NCBI GenBank assembly: GCA_031772625.1
Contig: CM062817.1
Location: 889,934,184 to 889,998,183, forward strand
Source of the DNA: Pinus tabuliformis
Lineage: Eukaryota > Streptophyta > Pinopsida > Pinales > Pinaceae
DNA: 64,000 nt
Reading direction: 5' to 3'
Part shown: positions 1 through 11,899 of the stretch, piece by piece
Layout of the letters: each line of letters begins with the position of its first letter
Position numbering within the stretch: the first letter of the stretch is position 1
Notes under the pieces: model-generated
What the model was told of the DNA's origin: nothing
What the model saw: the letters and a program-made list of their open reading frames with translations, nothing else
Database searches by the model: none
Program-made: the position numbers and the translations under genes

Positions 1-2851
1 GTTTCACTTGATCGCTGCACACACTCGGGTTCACTCCGTGAGCTCATGTGTGTCTTCACATCTGCCTTAATTAATTCATTGCATTCAAGTTTTTGCATGC
101 TAATGTCTGAGTCATGCTTGCGATAGTGTTTTGGTTATGCTCATAGTCTTCGTTTTGTATGTGCTTGTTGTATTCGCTATGAAACCATCTGTTGCACTCA
201 CACACAGAGTCACATTCACTGTTGCGCAAGCGTCGTCTTGATCAATGAATGATCAATCATGAGTGTCGCTCTTGTCGCATACATCATCGGTCAGTCTTGT
301 TGAACATGTGTGTTTGGATGGTTTGGTCGTCTCATCATCAAGTCATGCGAGTGTGTGTTCCTATGATCACCTATACATCTTTCGATTGTTCACACACTTA
401 GCCATTTTTGTCGAAAGTTCTAACAATCAGACTCCCCTTTGACAGTTGGACCATCACCCCACCATCGACTTGATCGACTATCAACCAGAACAACTAATAA
501 GCACCAAGCTAGTCTTTTTAAGCTGTGTTGTCCGCAATCAATTCAATCAACTCTCATGCTGGCCACCCAGACAGTCAGACCCAACAGTCACCCCGACACT
601 AACTCCCCTCAAAAATTGCGTAGAGGCCACTGACCTCACCTTCTCAACTGATTGAGGAAATTGCACAGACAGGTCGGATAGACACCAAGTGCCCATCCCT
701 GTCTCTCTCAGAAAATTACACAGTTTTCCCAGTCATTCATCTCGACAATCGACCAACTGTTCATCTTATAAATTGCGCAATGTTCATGAGTAGGACTTCC
801 ACTACACATCAATCATCTCAACTCAGAAGTTGTGTAGAGATGATCAGCAAGCTAGCCCCCCGGCCTCAGTGCAGTTTTCCTTGCCAGTAGCCCCTAGCGG
901 CAGACTAAAGTTCCCTGTCAGAATTGCACAGTTTCTGTTGTCGGTCTCCTGGGTAGCCAACTGGCAATTCCCTTTGGGAATTGTGTAGTTTTGGCTGCTA
1001 GTGACCCCAGCAGCCAACTGGCAGTTCCCTCTGGGAATTGCACATTTTTGGCTGCAAGTGACCTGGGCAGTTCCCCAGGAAAACTGCGCAACCCCTGCCT
1101 GCTGATCCTGCATGCAAATCAACCCGTTCCTCTAGAAAATTACGCAAATTTGGTTGTCCAACCCCGCTTCCCATTTGTTCTAAAAATTGCACAGAGCCTG
1201 CCTACCTTGCCTTCCAGCGGACCGGACTGCTCCTCCCAAAATTTGCGCATTTTACCTCCCAACCAAGCTAGACCTTACAGATAGTCACTGTCGACTGAGA
1301 TTGCTTGTCTCCATCTCTCAGTGACTCTTGCCAATTTTCATCAGTAGTTTCTTGAAGCCACCATCCCACATCACAGCCTTCCTGCCTCTCCCAGTCACCT
1401 GCATCTGAATTATTATGTGTCATGGTAGACTAGGAGGTTTTGGATTTGATGCCGTCTCGTCATGAGTGAATGTAGGTACATGTACACCAACGAACATGGC
1501 AAGACGACGAATGGGATGAACGAAGGGAGCACAAGCGGAATGACAAGTTCACCAACTGAAAAACTAATGAAGCATGCGAAGCGGACAAACGCGATGAACA
1601 TGCACCTTCCCGAACAGATGATCCTGTCAAACCTTCCAACATGAAAGAAAGGAACAACATGGTAAAGCTTCATCAAGTGAACCAAGGACCATCAAATACT
1701 CTACACACTTCACCAAGCGGAGGTGAAGCTATGATACACCATGAAGACATCCATCATCCAACAGCACTATAGCTCGACATGCACTCCAGCAGCAACACGA
1801 ATGTATCAGCATTATCATGTCAAGTCATGTCGAGTCACGTCATGAGTCATGTCGCCCACATCTCCACCATGGGCTTGTTTTCAATCAATGTGATGTAACG
1901 TGGAAGTCCAAGAGACCCACTTGTTGAAAAAAGAGTCATGTAAGTCAAAGAGTCATGGAAGTCAAACAGTCATGAGGGTAGTCGAACAGCCACAAGGGTC
2001 AGTTTCACCCTTGGCTATAAATACCCCCTCATTTGTGCATGCAAAAGACTTTTCACCTCAACTCCTCCCACATAGCCAAGAGAGTCTGTAATCTTTTCTT
2101 TGAGGAGTAAGTAGTGGCTCCAACGCCTCGCTGACGAGGTTAGTAATGTATGGTGTAACGATGTGTCTTGGAACTTTTGCTTAATTCAGAAGCCTGTTAA
2201 CAGGCCAGCATGTTTTCACACATGTATTGTATCTGTTGTAAGATTGATATTTAACACTTGTAATGCATGTCGATTTAACCTGTGTTCTACATCTGAACTG
2301 TTTTATTTGTTCTAATGCATAATATATTAATGGAAATGTGTTATATATGTTGTTAATGTTGTCCCGTCCATGTCAACTGCTCTACCGGACATCAGACAGA
2401 CCTTTCACCTGAACCTTGTTGTAACAACTGTTACACTCGTTCAAATTGTTTCGTGAGTGTTGTACGTGTTATCTTACCTTGTATGTTGCGACTGTTGCAT
2501 CCGAGTGGACTACTCCGCTAAAAGCTGTGTATGTCCTTTTGTGTTGAGTGTTCATAGCCGAGTTGGGACTGATCCCTTTAAAACTGGAACTCACCTTCAC
2601 CTTCTTCCCCTCGCAATGAAAGAACCATTGAAACAAGTACACTTACACTCACCAGGCATGCGAACTTCACTTCTTGAAGACAAAGCGAACCACTCTCTTG
2701 TGCTGACAAGCAAGAGTTGAGGCAAATCCTTAAGACAATGGCAATCGGGCCATCATACCAGATGGGAATCCCACACCAAACGGTGTGAGGTCTAGTTGTT
2801 ACTTCATATCGAGGTGATCCCCTAATGTTGGTAGATCCAGCAGCGTCAACA
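1..2851 (+). repeat. 5' LTR (3' part only) of the LARD-like element
   Basis: This aligns base by base with about 6847-9904. It includes a run of degenerate AATTGCGCA-type motifs (about 600-1260), a promoter-like block with TATAAATA at 2016-2023, and a terminal block ending TCAACA at 2851, next to a primer-binding-like sequence. It holds one copy (760-782) of a 23-bp unit that is present eight times in the other LTR. The first ~1.1 kb of this LTR should lie left of the window. Confidence 0.82.
2016..2023 (+). promoter_or_regulatory. TATA box of the 5' LTR
   Basis: TATAAATA is followed by a run of C and is kept in both LTRs (9069-9076 in the other). Upstream, about 1815-1990, lie many AGTCATG/AGTCACGTCATG elements. 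The conserved place in both LTRs supports a real LTR promoter; activity is inferred. Confidence 0.65.
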
Positions 2852-2853
2852 TT

Positions 2854-2873
2854 TTGGCGCTAGAAGGAGGGCC
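2854..2873 (+). other. Primer binding site-like sequence
   Basis: TTGGCGCTAGAAGGAGGG starts within a few bases of the LTR end at 2851, where a primer binding site is expected. I cannot say with confidence which tRNA it would match. Confidence 0.5.
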
Positions 2874-2989
2874 AGATGACAAGCTAATCTCGTACATCTG
2901 GGTTGAATCTCTTACCTAATGAATAATACATGATTCGTGCTCCTGGGGTGTTTCGCTCATTTCTCCCTTAATCAGTTATCAATCCCAGA

Positions 2990-4357
2990 TGAGCTTCTCG
3001 ATCACTTGTCCTTGTTAAAGTTTGACGGTGAGGACGGAACATCTGTAACTGAGCACATTTATGATTTTTTTCATTTCTGTGAATCTCGTGAAATCGATGG
3101 TGATTAGCTTGCTTGCGTAGTCTTCTTCCTCACCCTTGAAGGTCGTACTAATCGCTGGTGTCAGACCCTGCCACCTGCTTCTGTTTATTCCCTTCTCACT
3201 TTCGCCACATAGCTATGAATCCTAGTGAATCAATTGAGGACTTTGCTACCCACTTCCTTCACCTATGTCACGAAATTCCTGAGCAGTTTGTGGACCTTGA
3301 CTTCATGAGCCAAGAGTTGAAACGCTTGGTTCATGTCTCCCGAAATGGTGAACTTCCTGATTTCCCTTCTTCCTCAACTCTTTCGGATCACAAGACACCT
3401 CATGTCTCGAAGAGGGTGCCCCCTCGCAGCAGTTGCAAAGCTGAGAAATCTATGCAACATGTTCCCAATCCATCTGCTCAGTTGTCTCCCACCCCAACGG
3501 AGGAAATTCCAGAATGGTTAGGAAAGCCTATGGTGAAAACTCATCCCTCCATTCTGCAAGAGGACATCACCATTCCTAACCCAAGTCTTGAGTCTAATCT
3601 ACATTTCTGCCATCCTCCATCATCTACAAGCCATGACTCCTTGCACCATGACTCGCTTGAGCGATCTACTTCACAAGCTAGTTGCATGCACTCTCTTGAT
3701 TCTCGAGCTGCTGGCTCAAGTTGCAGTCATGTGCAAGGTAGTCTCATCATACAGGCGGAGGAGCAGGATGGTGAAGACACAATCAATTCCTCTCAAAACA
3801 TTGAGCTTCCATTCTTGATCGATCCTCGATCTACAAATCTTGGTGTAACATCATGCATAATCAATTATTTTGATCAACCTCCAGCCTTGGGCTGTCATCA
3901 CTCCCACGCATCTATATGTTGTGATGAACACCCAAGCACATCATATGATCTATTGTCATCTCATGTACACTCTAACTCAGATCTGGAATATGCATTGGTC
4001 AAAGAAGACATCCATATCGAAGCTTCCTCTACACCTCACTTGTCTGTGTGTCATATTATTCACAGCGCATCAACATGCGTCGGAGACACTCCACATTCTC
4101 TTGCTTCTTCATCTTCTGAGTTATCTCCTCGATCGACACAAGGCAAGGCTTTCCATGATGAAAATAGTTTCAACACACAGGATTCTTCCCACTCGTCATC
4201 ATCTTGTGTGTTGCATGAAGACAGCTTGTCAAGTCAGCTTGCTGAAAATTTTGATGAAGCCTATGACAGAGATGGTTGTCATCCTAAGAGAAGTTATGAA
4301 ATTAGTAACAACAGCCATCCTCAAGCCATGCATGATCTAGTTCACATCACAAAATGA
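2990..4357 (+). pseudogene. Gag-like region of the LARD-like element
   Basis: The first part (about 2990-3330) reads like a retrotransposon Gag core, with short matches such as KFDGEDGT, TEHIYDFF and IEDFATHFLHLCHEIP, a helical region typical of plant Ty3/gypsy Gag. The rest (to 4357) is a long Ser/His/Pro-rich stretch, the longest open run in this element at 399 codons, with no zinc knuckle that I can see. No pol gene follows. The region is broken, with several breaks. A host gene is unlikely because it sits exactly between a primer-binding-like site and a polypurine tract. Confidence 0.6.
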
Positions 4358-4369
4358 AAATTTTCAATT

Positions 4370-5766
4370 TTGCAAAGTTTCGGGACATGCCAGGGAGTCA
4401 AGTCACTTCAAAATCCATTGATGGTTATGTCAGCACCTCGCAACTCTAGTAAGCCCATCAAACCAAATCAAATCTTGTTTCTTACGCACAATCCATCTAT
4501 CTGCATGGTTGCACTCGACGTGGATCCTCGTGTAAAGAATATTTATTGTTCGGGGTATGATATTTCAAAATTTCAGATTTTTGTTAATGATCAAATCCAC
4601 AAGTCCATTACAACATGTTTGTCTTCATGCACCTCTCTTACATCCAATTCAGGTTGAGAGTGTCCATCCCTCATCCAATCATGGGACAGTAAAGTTGATC
4701 ATCTCTATTCGGAATCACACTTATCAGATGTTCTCTCTCGTAATCAACTTCTTGGTCTTTTTGCAAATTTTACATGTCAAATCTGCCCACTCATCACACT
4801 AGCAATCTCCTTATGTGATGTCGAGCGCACAACCTATCGTGCAAATCAAGTTATTCTCATTTCGCCACGCCCCAATCGATTTCACACATTCACATTGTTG
4901 GCATCCTTTCTACATTTCTGTGATGACCATGATGCCTGTGCACTTTTTCACCAGTTGTGGGTGGGTGTTCTATCATGCCTATCACATAACGAACTTGGTT
5001 CCCTCATTCATAGTGTTCGTACAATTGTTCAAAAGGTTTCTTTGTTCATGTCAAACTAGGAATCTAGCATCTCAACTGACTGGTCTAATTTCTCTTCTAT
5101 CTTGGGTAGTTGTCATGTAGTTTATCATTTTCCCAAGAATACATCCAATGACAGTCACTTCGCACACTATGATCTTCACCAAATAACATATTTCTTTTTA
5201 GACTTATGTCAAGCAAGTGAGGCATTTCAGTTTGCATCGATGGCTATGGCAGGCCCTCACTGTCTTGACATGGCTGATGAGAATGACCAGATTTATCTAT
5301 CCGTATCAGATTCCCATCATGATCCCCTCTCTCGAATCAGGAATCCGTCTACTCAAAGATCACGAATTTTTCAGAACAACCATCACAAATTATATGATCC
5401 AATCATTGAATGGCTAGAACAATCTTACTTGGTGAGTCATGTTGAGGGTAACAAGCTTCAGTCCTTCCTCGCACTCATTGATAAACTTGGTGTAGAACAA
5501 CACACACTAGCAAGAGGCCTCCAAGGTTTGTTGAAAAATGGTAGTCACGGAAGAGGTAAGCATGTGTGTTGGGTGGTTGTGACACATTCTTCCACCCACA
5601 AGTGAGACCTTCTATCTCGTGTGCAAGTTTTTCAAGCTTTTTCATTTTCTATTGCACACTATTTTTTATTTTTTTTAATCGCTCGTATCTTTGTGATTGC
5701 AAGTCGGGTACGCCTACAGTGGCTTCATTGGAAATTTCATTTCACATAACCCCGACCATTTAACAT
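4370..5766 (+). other. Internal region of the LARD-like element, function unknown
   Basis: Short open stretches occur here; the longest, at 5102-5605, encodes 167 residues with an acidic, Leu-rich end (around IIEWLEQSYLVSHVEGNK). I do not recognise a family. No RT, integrase or protease signature is visible on either strand. The last ~160 bases are T-rich. Confidence 0.4.
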
Positions 5767-5780
5767 AGGAGTAGGAGTAG
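5767..5780 (+). other. Polypurine tract candidate
   Basis: AGGAGTAGGAGTAG is directly followed by TG at 5781. This is the best place for the start of the 3' LTR; the matching start of the 5' LTR is outside the window, so the boundary is inferred. Confidence 0.45.
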
Positions 5781-7637
5781 TGTTTGCTTTTTCGCTTGTC
5801 TTTTCTTTTTGGTTTGCATGATTGTTTGCTTGCTGACTTGGTTGCTTTGCTTACTTGTTATTGTTTTCACCTTGTTTGCTTTGCTTACTATTTTTGTTTA
5901 TGTTTGTTTTGTTTGCTTGGTATATTACTATTTTTGTTTCTAGAAATAAGTGCTACCAACTACTACATTTTGGCTTTTGAATAGAGTATGTGGCTGAAAT
6001 TTGAAGAGACTTGTGACATTGCAGCACTTGGCTAGTCTTTTGTCCGTCTTCTCTGTGCTTGGTTATAACCTTCGGCGAATGAAGTATTGACGGAAAATAT
6101 GAACCGTCTGCAAGGGAAGTTTTGGCCCAACCATGAACCTGTGTCCACACTAGGAAGCCCCATGCCTGTACTCAGCCTTCTGCTCTGTGTGTTCAAGCTC
6201 ATCCAACTAATAGAAACAGAGAAAGGGAAAACCTAAATGAGAAAACCTATGTCAGAGGTCTTACATGCTTCTCTGTATGAATAACCTCTTCTGCTCTCAA
6301 TAGTCAGGATCCCTCTTCCGCCCCAAAAATAAATAAGTGCCTATGCACAGTCCTCTTGAAAAGTATAAAGACGAAAGAAGAGAAAGGCTTCCTACATACA
6401 AAGGTGAAGCATGCAACTCCATAGAGTCATTGACTAGGCTCGCTGGCAGTGGAGCAATGTGTGTGTTCCTATGTGACTCTGCCAAGGTACTGTCTAGGCC
6501 TGTTGGTAGCGGAGCAACACCAGAGATGAAAACTTATACTCTAAAAATCTTCGACTCGCTAGCTAAACTACCCTTCCCGGATTCGAAACACTGAGATCTA
6601 AGCTGAACTTTTGATTGTGTTTGACTAAGTTGGAAAAAGGTGAACCATGTATGTCCATGGGGTAAGTGGGAAACTGAAGTAACCTACACAACAATTCAAT
6701 ACTCCTCGAAAGACCAAGGCCCTATGCTAGAAATGAACTGAAACAGAGAAGCTAGAGTTCTACCAGTGTGTCTCCAAGTGTTTTAGCGGCTACAACCACC
6801 CTCCAAAATTTTGTCCTACACCAATTTCGGAGCCTCCTTTGAAGAGTTTCATTTGATGACTACACACAGTCGAGTTCACTCTGTGATCTTATGTGAGTCT
6901 TTACATCCGCCTTGCTTGATTCATTGTATTCAAGTCTCTACATGCTGATGTCTGAGTCATGCTTGCGATCGTGTTCTGGTTATGCTCAAAGTCTTCATTT
7001 TGTATGTACTTATTGTATTCACTATGAAAGCATATGTCGCACTCACACACGGAGTCACATTCATTGTTGCGCAAGTCTCGTCTTGATCAATGAACAATCG
7101 ATCATGAGTGTCGCGCTTGTCGCTTACACCATCAGTCAGTCTTGTTGAACATGTGTGTCTAGATGGTTTGGTGGTCTCATCGTCAAGTCATGCGAGTGTG
7201 TGTTCATATGATCACCTATGCATCTTTCGTTTGTTCACACACTTAGCCATTTTTGCTTAAAGTTCTAACGACCAGACTCCCCTCTAACAACCAGACCATC
7301 ACCCTATCATCGACTCAATCTACTGTCAACCAGAGCAGCGCAGAAGCATCAAGATAGTCTTTTCAAGTTACGCTACCCGCAAGAAATTAGTCTTTTCAAG
7401 TTACGCTGCCCGCAAGAAATTCAATCAACTCTCATGTTGACCACCTGGACAGTCGGACCCGGCAATCGACCCGGGACTGAATCCCCTCAAAAATTACGCA
7501 GAGGCCACTGACCTCACCTTCTCAACTAAATTAGGAAATTGCGCAGACAGGCCAGACAAACATCGAGTGCCCGTCCCTGTCTCCCTCATAAAATTATGCA
7601 ATTTTCTCAGCCAGTCATCCCGAAAGTTGACCAACTA

Positions 7638-7821
7638 TTCATCTCAAAAATTGCGCAATGTTCATCTCAGAAATTGTGCAATGTTCATCTCAGAAATTGC
7701 GCAATGTTCATCTTAGAAATTGTGCAATGTTCATCTCAGAAATTGCGCAATATTCATCTCAGAAATTCTGCAATGTTCATCTCAGAAATTGTGCAATGTT
7801 CATCTCAGAAATTGTGAAATG
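7638..7821 (+). repeat. 23-bp tandem repeat, eight units
   Basis: Eight contiguous units of exactly 23 bp begin TTCATCTCAGAAATT and end GCAATG, with one to three changes per unit. Only one unit is present at the same place in the other LTR (760-782), so the array grew by slippage or unequal exchange. The units vary mostly at a GCG/GTG position, the pattern left by loss of methylated CpG. Confidence 0.9.
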
Positions 7822-7943
7822 TTCATGAGAAGGCCTTCCACTGCCCATCAGTCAGCTTAGCTCAGAAATCGGGCAGAGATGATCAATAGGCCAACCTCCC
7901 AGCCTCAGTGCATTTTTCCTTTCCAGTAGCTCCTAGTGGCAAA

Positions 7944-8130
7944 CTGCCAGTTCCCTCTAGGAATTGCGCAGTTTCTACTAGCAGTTCCCTCTGGGAATTG
8001 CACAGTTTCTGCTGGCAGTTCCCTCTAGTAATTGCACAGTTTTGGCTTCCAGTGACCCCAACAACCAATTGGAAGTTTCCTCTGGGAATTGTGCAGTTTT
8101 GGCTACCAGTGACCCGTGCAGTTCCCCAGA
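7944..8130 (+). repeat. Imperfect 33-57 bp repeats within the 3' LTR
   Basis: About four units carry the core CAGTTCCCTCTGGGAATT followed by GCACAGTTT, at roughly 7944, 7981, 8017 and 8070. The 5' LTR has the same core fewer times (about 905-1080). The family overlaps in sequence with the 23-bp array through the AATTGCGCA core. Confidence 0.75.
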
Positions 8131-9068
8131 AAAACTGCGTAATCCCTGCCTGCTGACCCTGCATGCATCCCAGCCCATTCCTCTGGAAAATTGTGCAAAT
8201 CTTGCTGTCCAGCCCCACTACCCATTCATTCCAAAAAATGTGCAAAGACTGCTTGCCTTGCCTTCCAGCAGCCTAGACTGTTCCTCCCAAAATTTGCGCA
8301 ATTTTGCCTCCCAACCGAGCCAGACCTTGCAGACATTCATTGTCGACTCAGATTGCTTGTCTCCATCTCTTAGTGAATCTTGCGCAATTTTCATCAATAG
8401 TTGCCCAGAGCCATCATCCTGCATCACAGCCTTCCTGCCTCTCCTAATCACCTGTATCTAAATGATCATGTGTCATGGTAGACTAGGAGGTTTTGGATTT
8501 GATGTCGTCTTTTCATGAGTGATTGCAGGTATAAGTACACCAATGAACATGGCAAGACGACGAATGGGATGAATGAAGGGAGCACATGCAGAATGACAGG
8601 TTCACCAACGGACGAACGAACGAAGCATGTGAAGTGGACGAACGCGATGAACATGCACCTTTGCGAACAGATGAGCCTATCAAGCCTTCCAACATGCAAG
8701 CAAGGAACAACATTGTAAAGCTTCATCAAGCGAACCAAGTACCATCGAAGACTCTGTGCACTTCGCCAAGCGGAGGTGAAGCTATGATACACCATGAAGA
8801 CATCCATCATCCAACATCACTATAGCTCGACATGAAATCCAGCAGCATCATGAATGTATCAACATTTTCATGTCAAGTCATGTCGAGTCACGTCATGAAT
8901 CATGTCACCCACATCTCCACCATGGGCTTGTTGTTAATCAATGTGATGTAACGTGGAAGTCCAAGAGACCCACTTGTTGAACAAAGAGTCATGTAAGTCA
9001 AAGATTCATGGAAGTCAAACGGTCATGAGGGTAGTCGAACATCTACAAGGGTCAGTTTCATCCTTGGC

Positions 9069-9076
9069 TATAAATA
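9069..9076 (+). promoter_or_regulatory. TATA box of the 3' LTR
   Basis: TATAAATACCCC lies in the same context as in the 5' LTR, with AGTCATG-type elements upstream (about 8875-9030). Confidence 0.6.
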
Positions 9077-9904
9077 CCCCCTCATTTGTACATGCAAAAG
9101 ACTTTTCACCTCAGTTCCTCCCACATAACCAAGAGATTCTGTAATCTTTTCTTTGAGGAGTAAGTAGTGTCTCCAACACCTTGCTAACTGGGTTAGTGAT
9201 GTATGGTGTAACGATGTTTCTTGGAACTTTCGCTTAATTCATAAGCTTGTTAACAGGCTAGCACATTTTCACACATGTATTGTATCTATTGTAAGGTTGA
9301 TCTTTAACACTTGTAATGCATGTTGCTTCAACCTGTGTTCTACATCTGAATTGTTTTATTTGTTGTAATGCATAATCTATTAATGGAAATGTGTTGTATA
9401 TGTTGCTAATGTTGTCCCATCCGTGTCAACTTCTCTGCTAGACATCAGACAGACGTTTCACCTTAACCTTGTTGTAACAACCATTGCACTCGTTCGAACT
9501 GTTCCGTGAGTGTTGTACATGTTATCTTACCTTGTATGTTGTGACTTCCACATCCGAGTAGACTGCTCCGCCGGAAGCTGTGTATGTCATTTTGTGTTGT
9601 GTGTTCCTAGCTGAGTTTGGATTGATCCCTTTCAACCTAGAACTCACCTTCACCTTCTTCCCCTCACAGTGAAAGAACCATTGACACAAGTACACTTACA
9701 CTCACCAGGCACGCGAACCTCACTTCTCAAAGACAAAGCAAACCACTCTTCTGTGCTAACAAGCAAGAGTTGAGGCAAATCCTTAAGACAAAGGCAACCA
9801 GGCCATCATACCGGATGGGACTCCCACACCAAAAGGTGTGAGGTCTAGTTGGGACTTCATACCGGGGTGATCCCCTGATGTTGGAGGATCCAGCACTGTC
9901 AACA

Positions 9905-10679
9905 ACCCCTAATTACTAGCCCTGACAAACTCTATCTTGAATATGTTCTCAAACAGTTAGGCAAGAAAAAATAATTTGTAACAATAATCTACATGGAAAG
10001 TGTTTACCCTGTAGAAGTTGCAATGAACAATCAACTTATAGTTTTAGTGCAGGCCTATAGCAACCCTTTAGGAAAACCTTATATCAGCTCTAATTCACCT
10101 TCCTTGCCTTCATTCTTAGACTAAAGTCAAGTTCTTTCGTCATCCCACAAGTCGTTGACTTGTTTTGACCTCTAAGCCTAAGCCTATGTTGGAATTATCC
10201 CTCTATATCCTAACTATTCTACATGTAAGCCTCAAACAAAACCATTTCTCCAGGAAGTGACATAGACAAAGAGAATATCCCTTTCACCACTTCTTGCAAC
10301 TAAAGAGTTAGTGCTACCAATTGCAATTGCATTTGTGTCATTCTTGTCTATCTTTATGCTCCACCTGGAGTTGACTCTAGTCTCATTCCCCATAACCATT
10401 TCATCTTCAACACCTTTAATACATTTAGCTAGTCAACATTGAAAGGAAACATTGATCATCCCTTCACTTGAGTGTGGAAATGTAGTGTATATATAGCACA
10501 AAAATTTACAAAAGCTTGACTCAAAGAGCCCCTATATCTCCCTTTTCTTTGTGTGTGTGTGTATGTGAATTTATTTATCTTGAAAAACAATTATAAAATA
10601 GCTACAACACCATGTTTTTAGAAAGACTTCTTCAAATTGTTGAAAAGTGGTGATATTACCAGCTTGAAGGGATCTAAAT
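9905..10679. other. No gene seen
   Basis: A mixed, moderately AT-rich stretch between the LARD-like element and the satellite array. I see no coding signal, repeat or RNA gene; a short GT run lies near 10549-10562. Confidence 0.5.
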
Positions 10680-10801
10680 GGGTGTCACAACATTAACTAT
10701 TATAGTATTTTCAATAGATTTAACATTAATAGTTTTTATTGCATTTATTATTACAACATTTGTTGTTACAACATTTTTTGTAATGGTCATTGTTTCGGTA
10801 G
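10680..10801 (+). repeat. TTACAAC composite satellite, segment 1
   Basis: The motif TTGTTACAACAT repeats with a 9/18-bp rhythm, mixed with TTCAACATTTTC-like units. The segment ends in the 5-bp target duplication GGTAG (10797-10801) of the Ty3/gypsy element that follows. It continues at 16791, and the uninterrupted arrangement can be read at about 29990-30020. Confidence 0.85.
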
Positions 10802-11420
10802 TGATCTGGATTTAAACAGGAACACAATAAAGTACAGAAATAAACACAAATACAGAGATACGGCAAAAATAATACGTCATTTCATTAATGGAGAATACTG
10901 AAATATGCTTACAAAGAGAAATGGAAATAAACTAGCACGGGCGATGGTAGCTTATCTCTAAGAAGAGATGTGGTGGCTACATGCCTCTGAACTGCCTTAC
11001 AATGAGGCTCAAGGGCCTTTTTATTATTGAACAATAAGAGAAAACCCTAAACAACCAAAACCCTAACCCGAGGAGATGTAACACCAAGAGTTTATGGGCC
11101 CCATTGGGGTGAGTTGGACAACCAACTTCCCGAGGTCACGACTTGGTCATATTATCTCTGTTTTACGTGCATGATAACCGTTGGAAAGATCTCTCCGAGG
11201 ACTACAATGGAAAAGACGATATTAGGTAAAAAATCGTTGGCGGTAGTTTTCCAAAAAAAACATCGTTTAGGGCCTCAAAATGGCTTCGGAAGTTTAGGAC
11301 CCGAAAAACTGCTAAAAATAGTAAACTATGCTACAATTAAGGAAACTGAAAAAACTAAAAGAAACAATGGTGGAGGTCCAAGTGGAATTGGCGAGTAGCC
11401 GCCAGTATCCACATGGATCA
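10802..11420 (-). repeat. 3' LTR of the chromovirus-like element
   Basis: Starts TGATC and ends GGATCA, matching 16090-16790. At 619 bp it is shorter than its partner, mainly because the partner has an expanded A-rich simple repeat. Confidence 0.92.
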
Positions 11421-11434
11421 TTCCTCCCCCCCGG
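11421..11434 (-). other. Polypurine tract of the chromovirus-like element
   Basis: TTCCTCCCCCCCGG on the plus strand is a purine run on the element's own strand, directly against the 3' LTR. This fixes the orientation as minus. Confidence 0.85.
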
Positions 11435-11898
11435 GAAGCAATGGTCCCCATTGCGTTGAGTTCCTCCATGAGATGAGGAAACTTTTGCTGAACTTCGTCC
11501 CTGGTGAGCCACTTCACCTGGTGAAGGAGTTGGTCTGCTTTGACAACTCGATACAGTTGGATCTTCTGCTGGGGAGTGTGCTTGCCCTGTGTGTCCATGA
11601 TCCGATCAGTTGCAGCTTGTTCCATGCAATCTGGATTTAACTCTGTTGGTGTGAGTTGTTCTGCAATGTCAGATGTGTCTAGTAATGGTGGAAAGTATAG
11701 CCGAAGGCGGTACACATTGAACATTGGATGCAGGCAAAGGAATGGAGGAATGCTGAGCTCAAATGCATTGTCCCCCATAGCCTTTATAATGGTGTAAGGA
11801 CCATATTGAAGTGGTCTGAGTTTCTGATAGGCTCCAGTAAGGCGTTCCTTTTGCAAATGCAACCAGACTTTGTCGCCCACCTGAAACTTGTGTGGCAC
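11430..11898 (-). pseudogene. Integrase C-terminal (GPY) and chromodomain-like tail
   Basis: Short motifs visible are FQVGDKVWLHLQ, LQYGPYTIIKAMG and LHPMFNVYRL, the usual end of a chromovirus integrase. A later stretch around YRVVKADQLLHQVKWL has the hydrophobic pattern of a chromodomain start but is not a clear match. In chromoviruses this tail guides insertion toward marked chromatin. Part of a broken element. Confidence 0.7.
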
Positions 11899-11899
11899 C

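Larger units (their letters stand above)
1..9904 (+). mobile_element. LARD-like LTR retrotransposon with very long LTRs (left end outside window)
   Basis: Bases 1-2851 and about 6847-9904 are direct repeats of each other, with the same order of blocks and the same terminal sequence ending in CA, so they are an LTR pair. The internal part (2852-5780) is only about 2.9 kb and shows gag-like sequence but no protease, reverse transcriptase or integrase motifs. LTRs near 4.1 kb with a short, pol-less interior match the large retrotransposon derivative (LARD) type, which depends on enzymes from other elements. The gag-like part and long LTRs suggest Ty3/gypsy kinship. The coding part is broken in several places. 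The LTRs differ by roughly 10 percent by eye, so the insertion is old. The left boundary and its target duplication lie outside the window. Confidence 0.8.
5781..9904 (+). repeat. 3' LTR of the LARD-like element
   Basis: The right end at 9904 (CAACA) is fixed by alignment to 2851. The left end is set by the polypurine tract and TG at 5781, giving about 4124 bp. From 6847 on it matches bases 1-2851. It contains a 23-bp tandem array (7638-7821), a second set of longer imperfect repeats (about 7944-8130) and a TATA box at 9069-9076. Around 6434-6519 a 26-bp block with CTAGGC and GGAGCAA occurs twice. Confidence 0.7.

Noticed and set aside
3158-4357. 399-codon ORF as a host gene
   Set aside because: It lies between the primer-binding-like site and the polypurine tract of an LTR element and is preceded by Gag-like sequence.
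7539-7817. 92-codon ORF with repeated Cys-Ala-Met-Phe-Ile-like words
   Set aside because: Produced by the 23-bp tandem array; the period is not a multiple of three and the other LTR has only one unit.
7638-7821. CRISPR-like array
   Set aside because: Units are directly adjacent with no unique spacers, and the sequence is plant nuclear repeat DNA.
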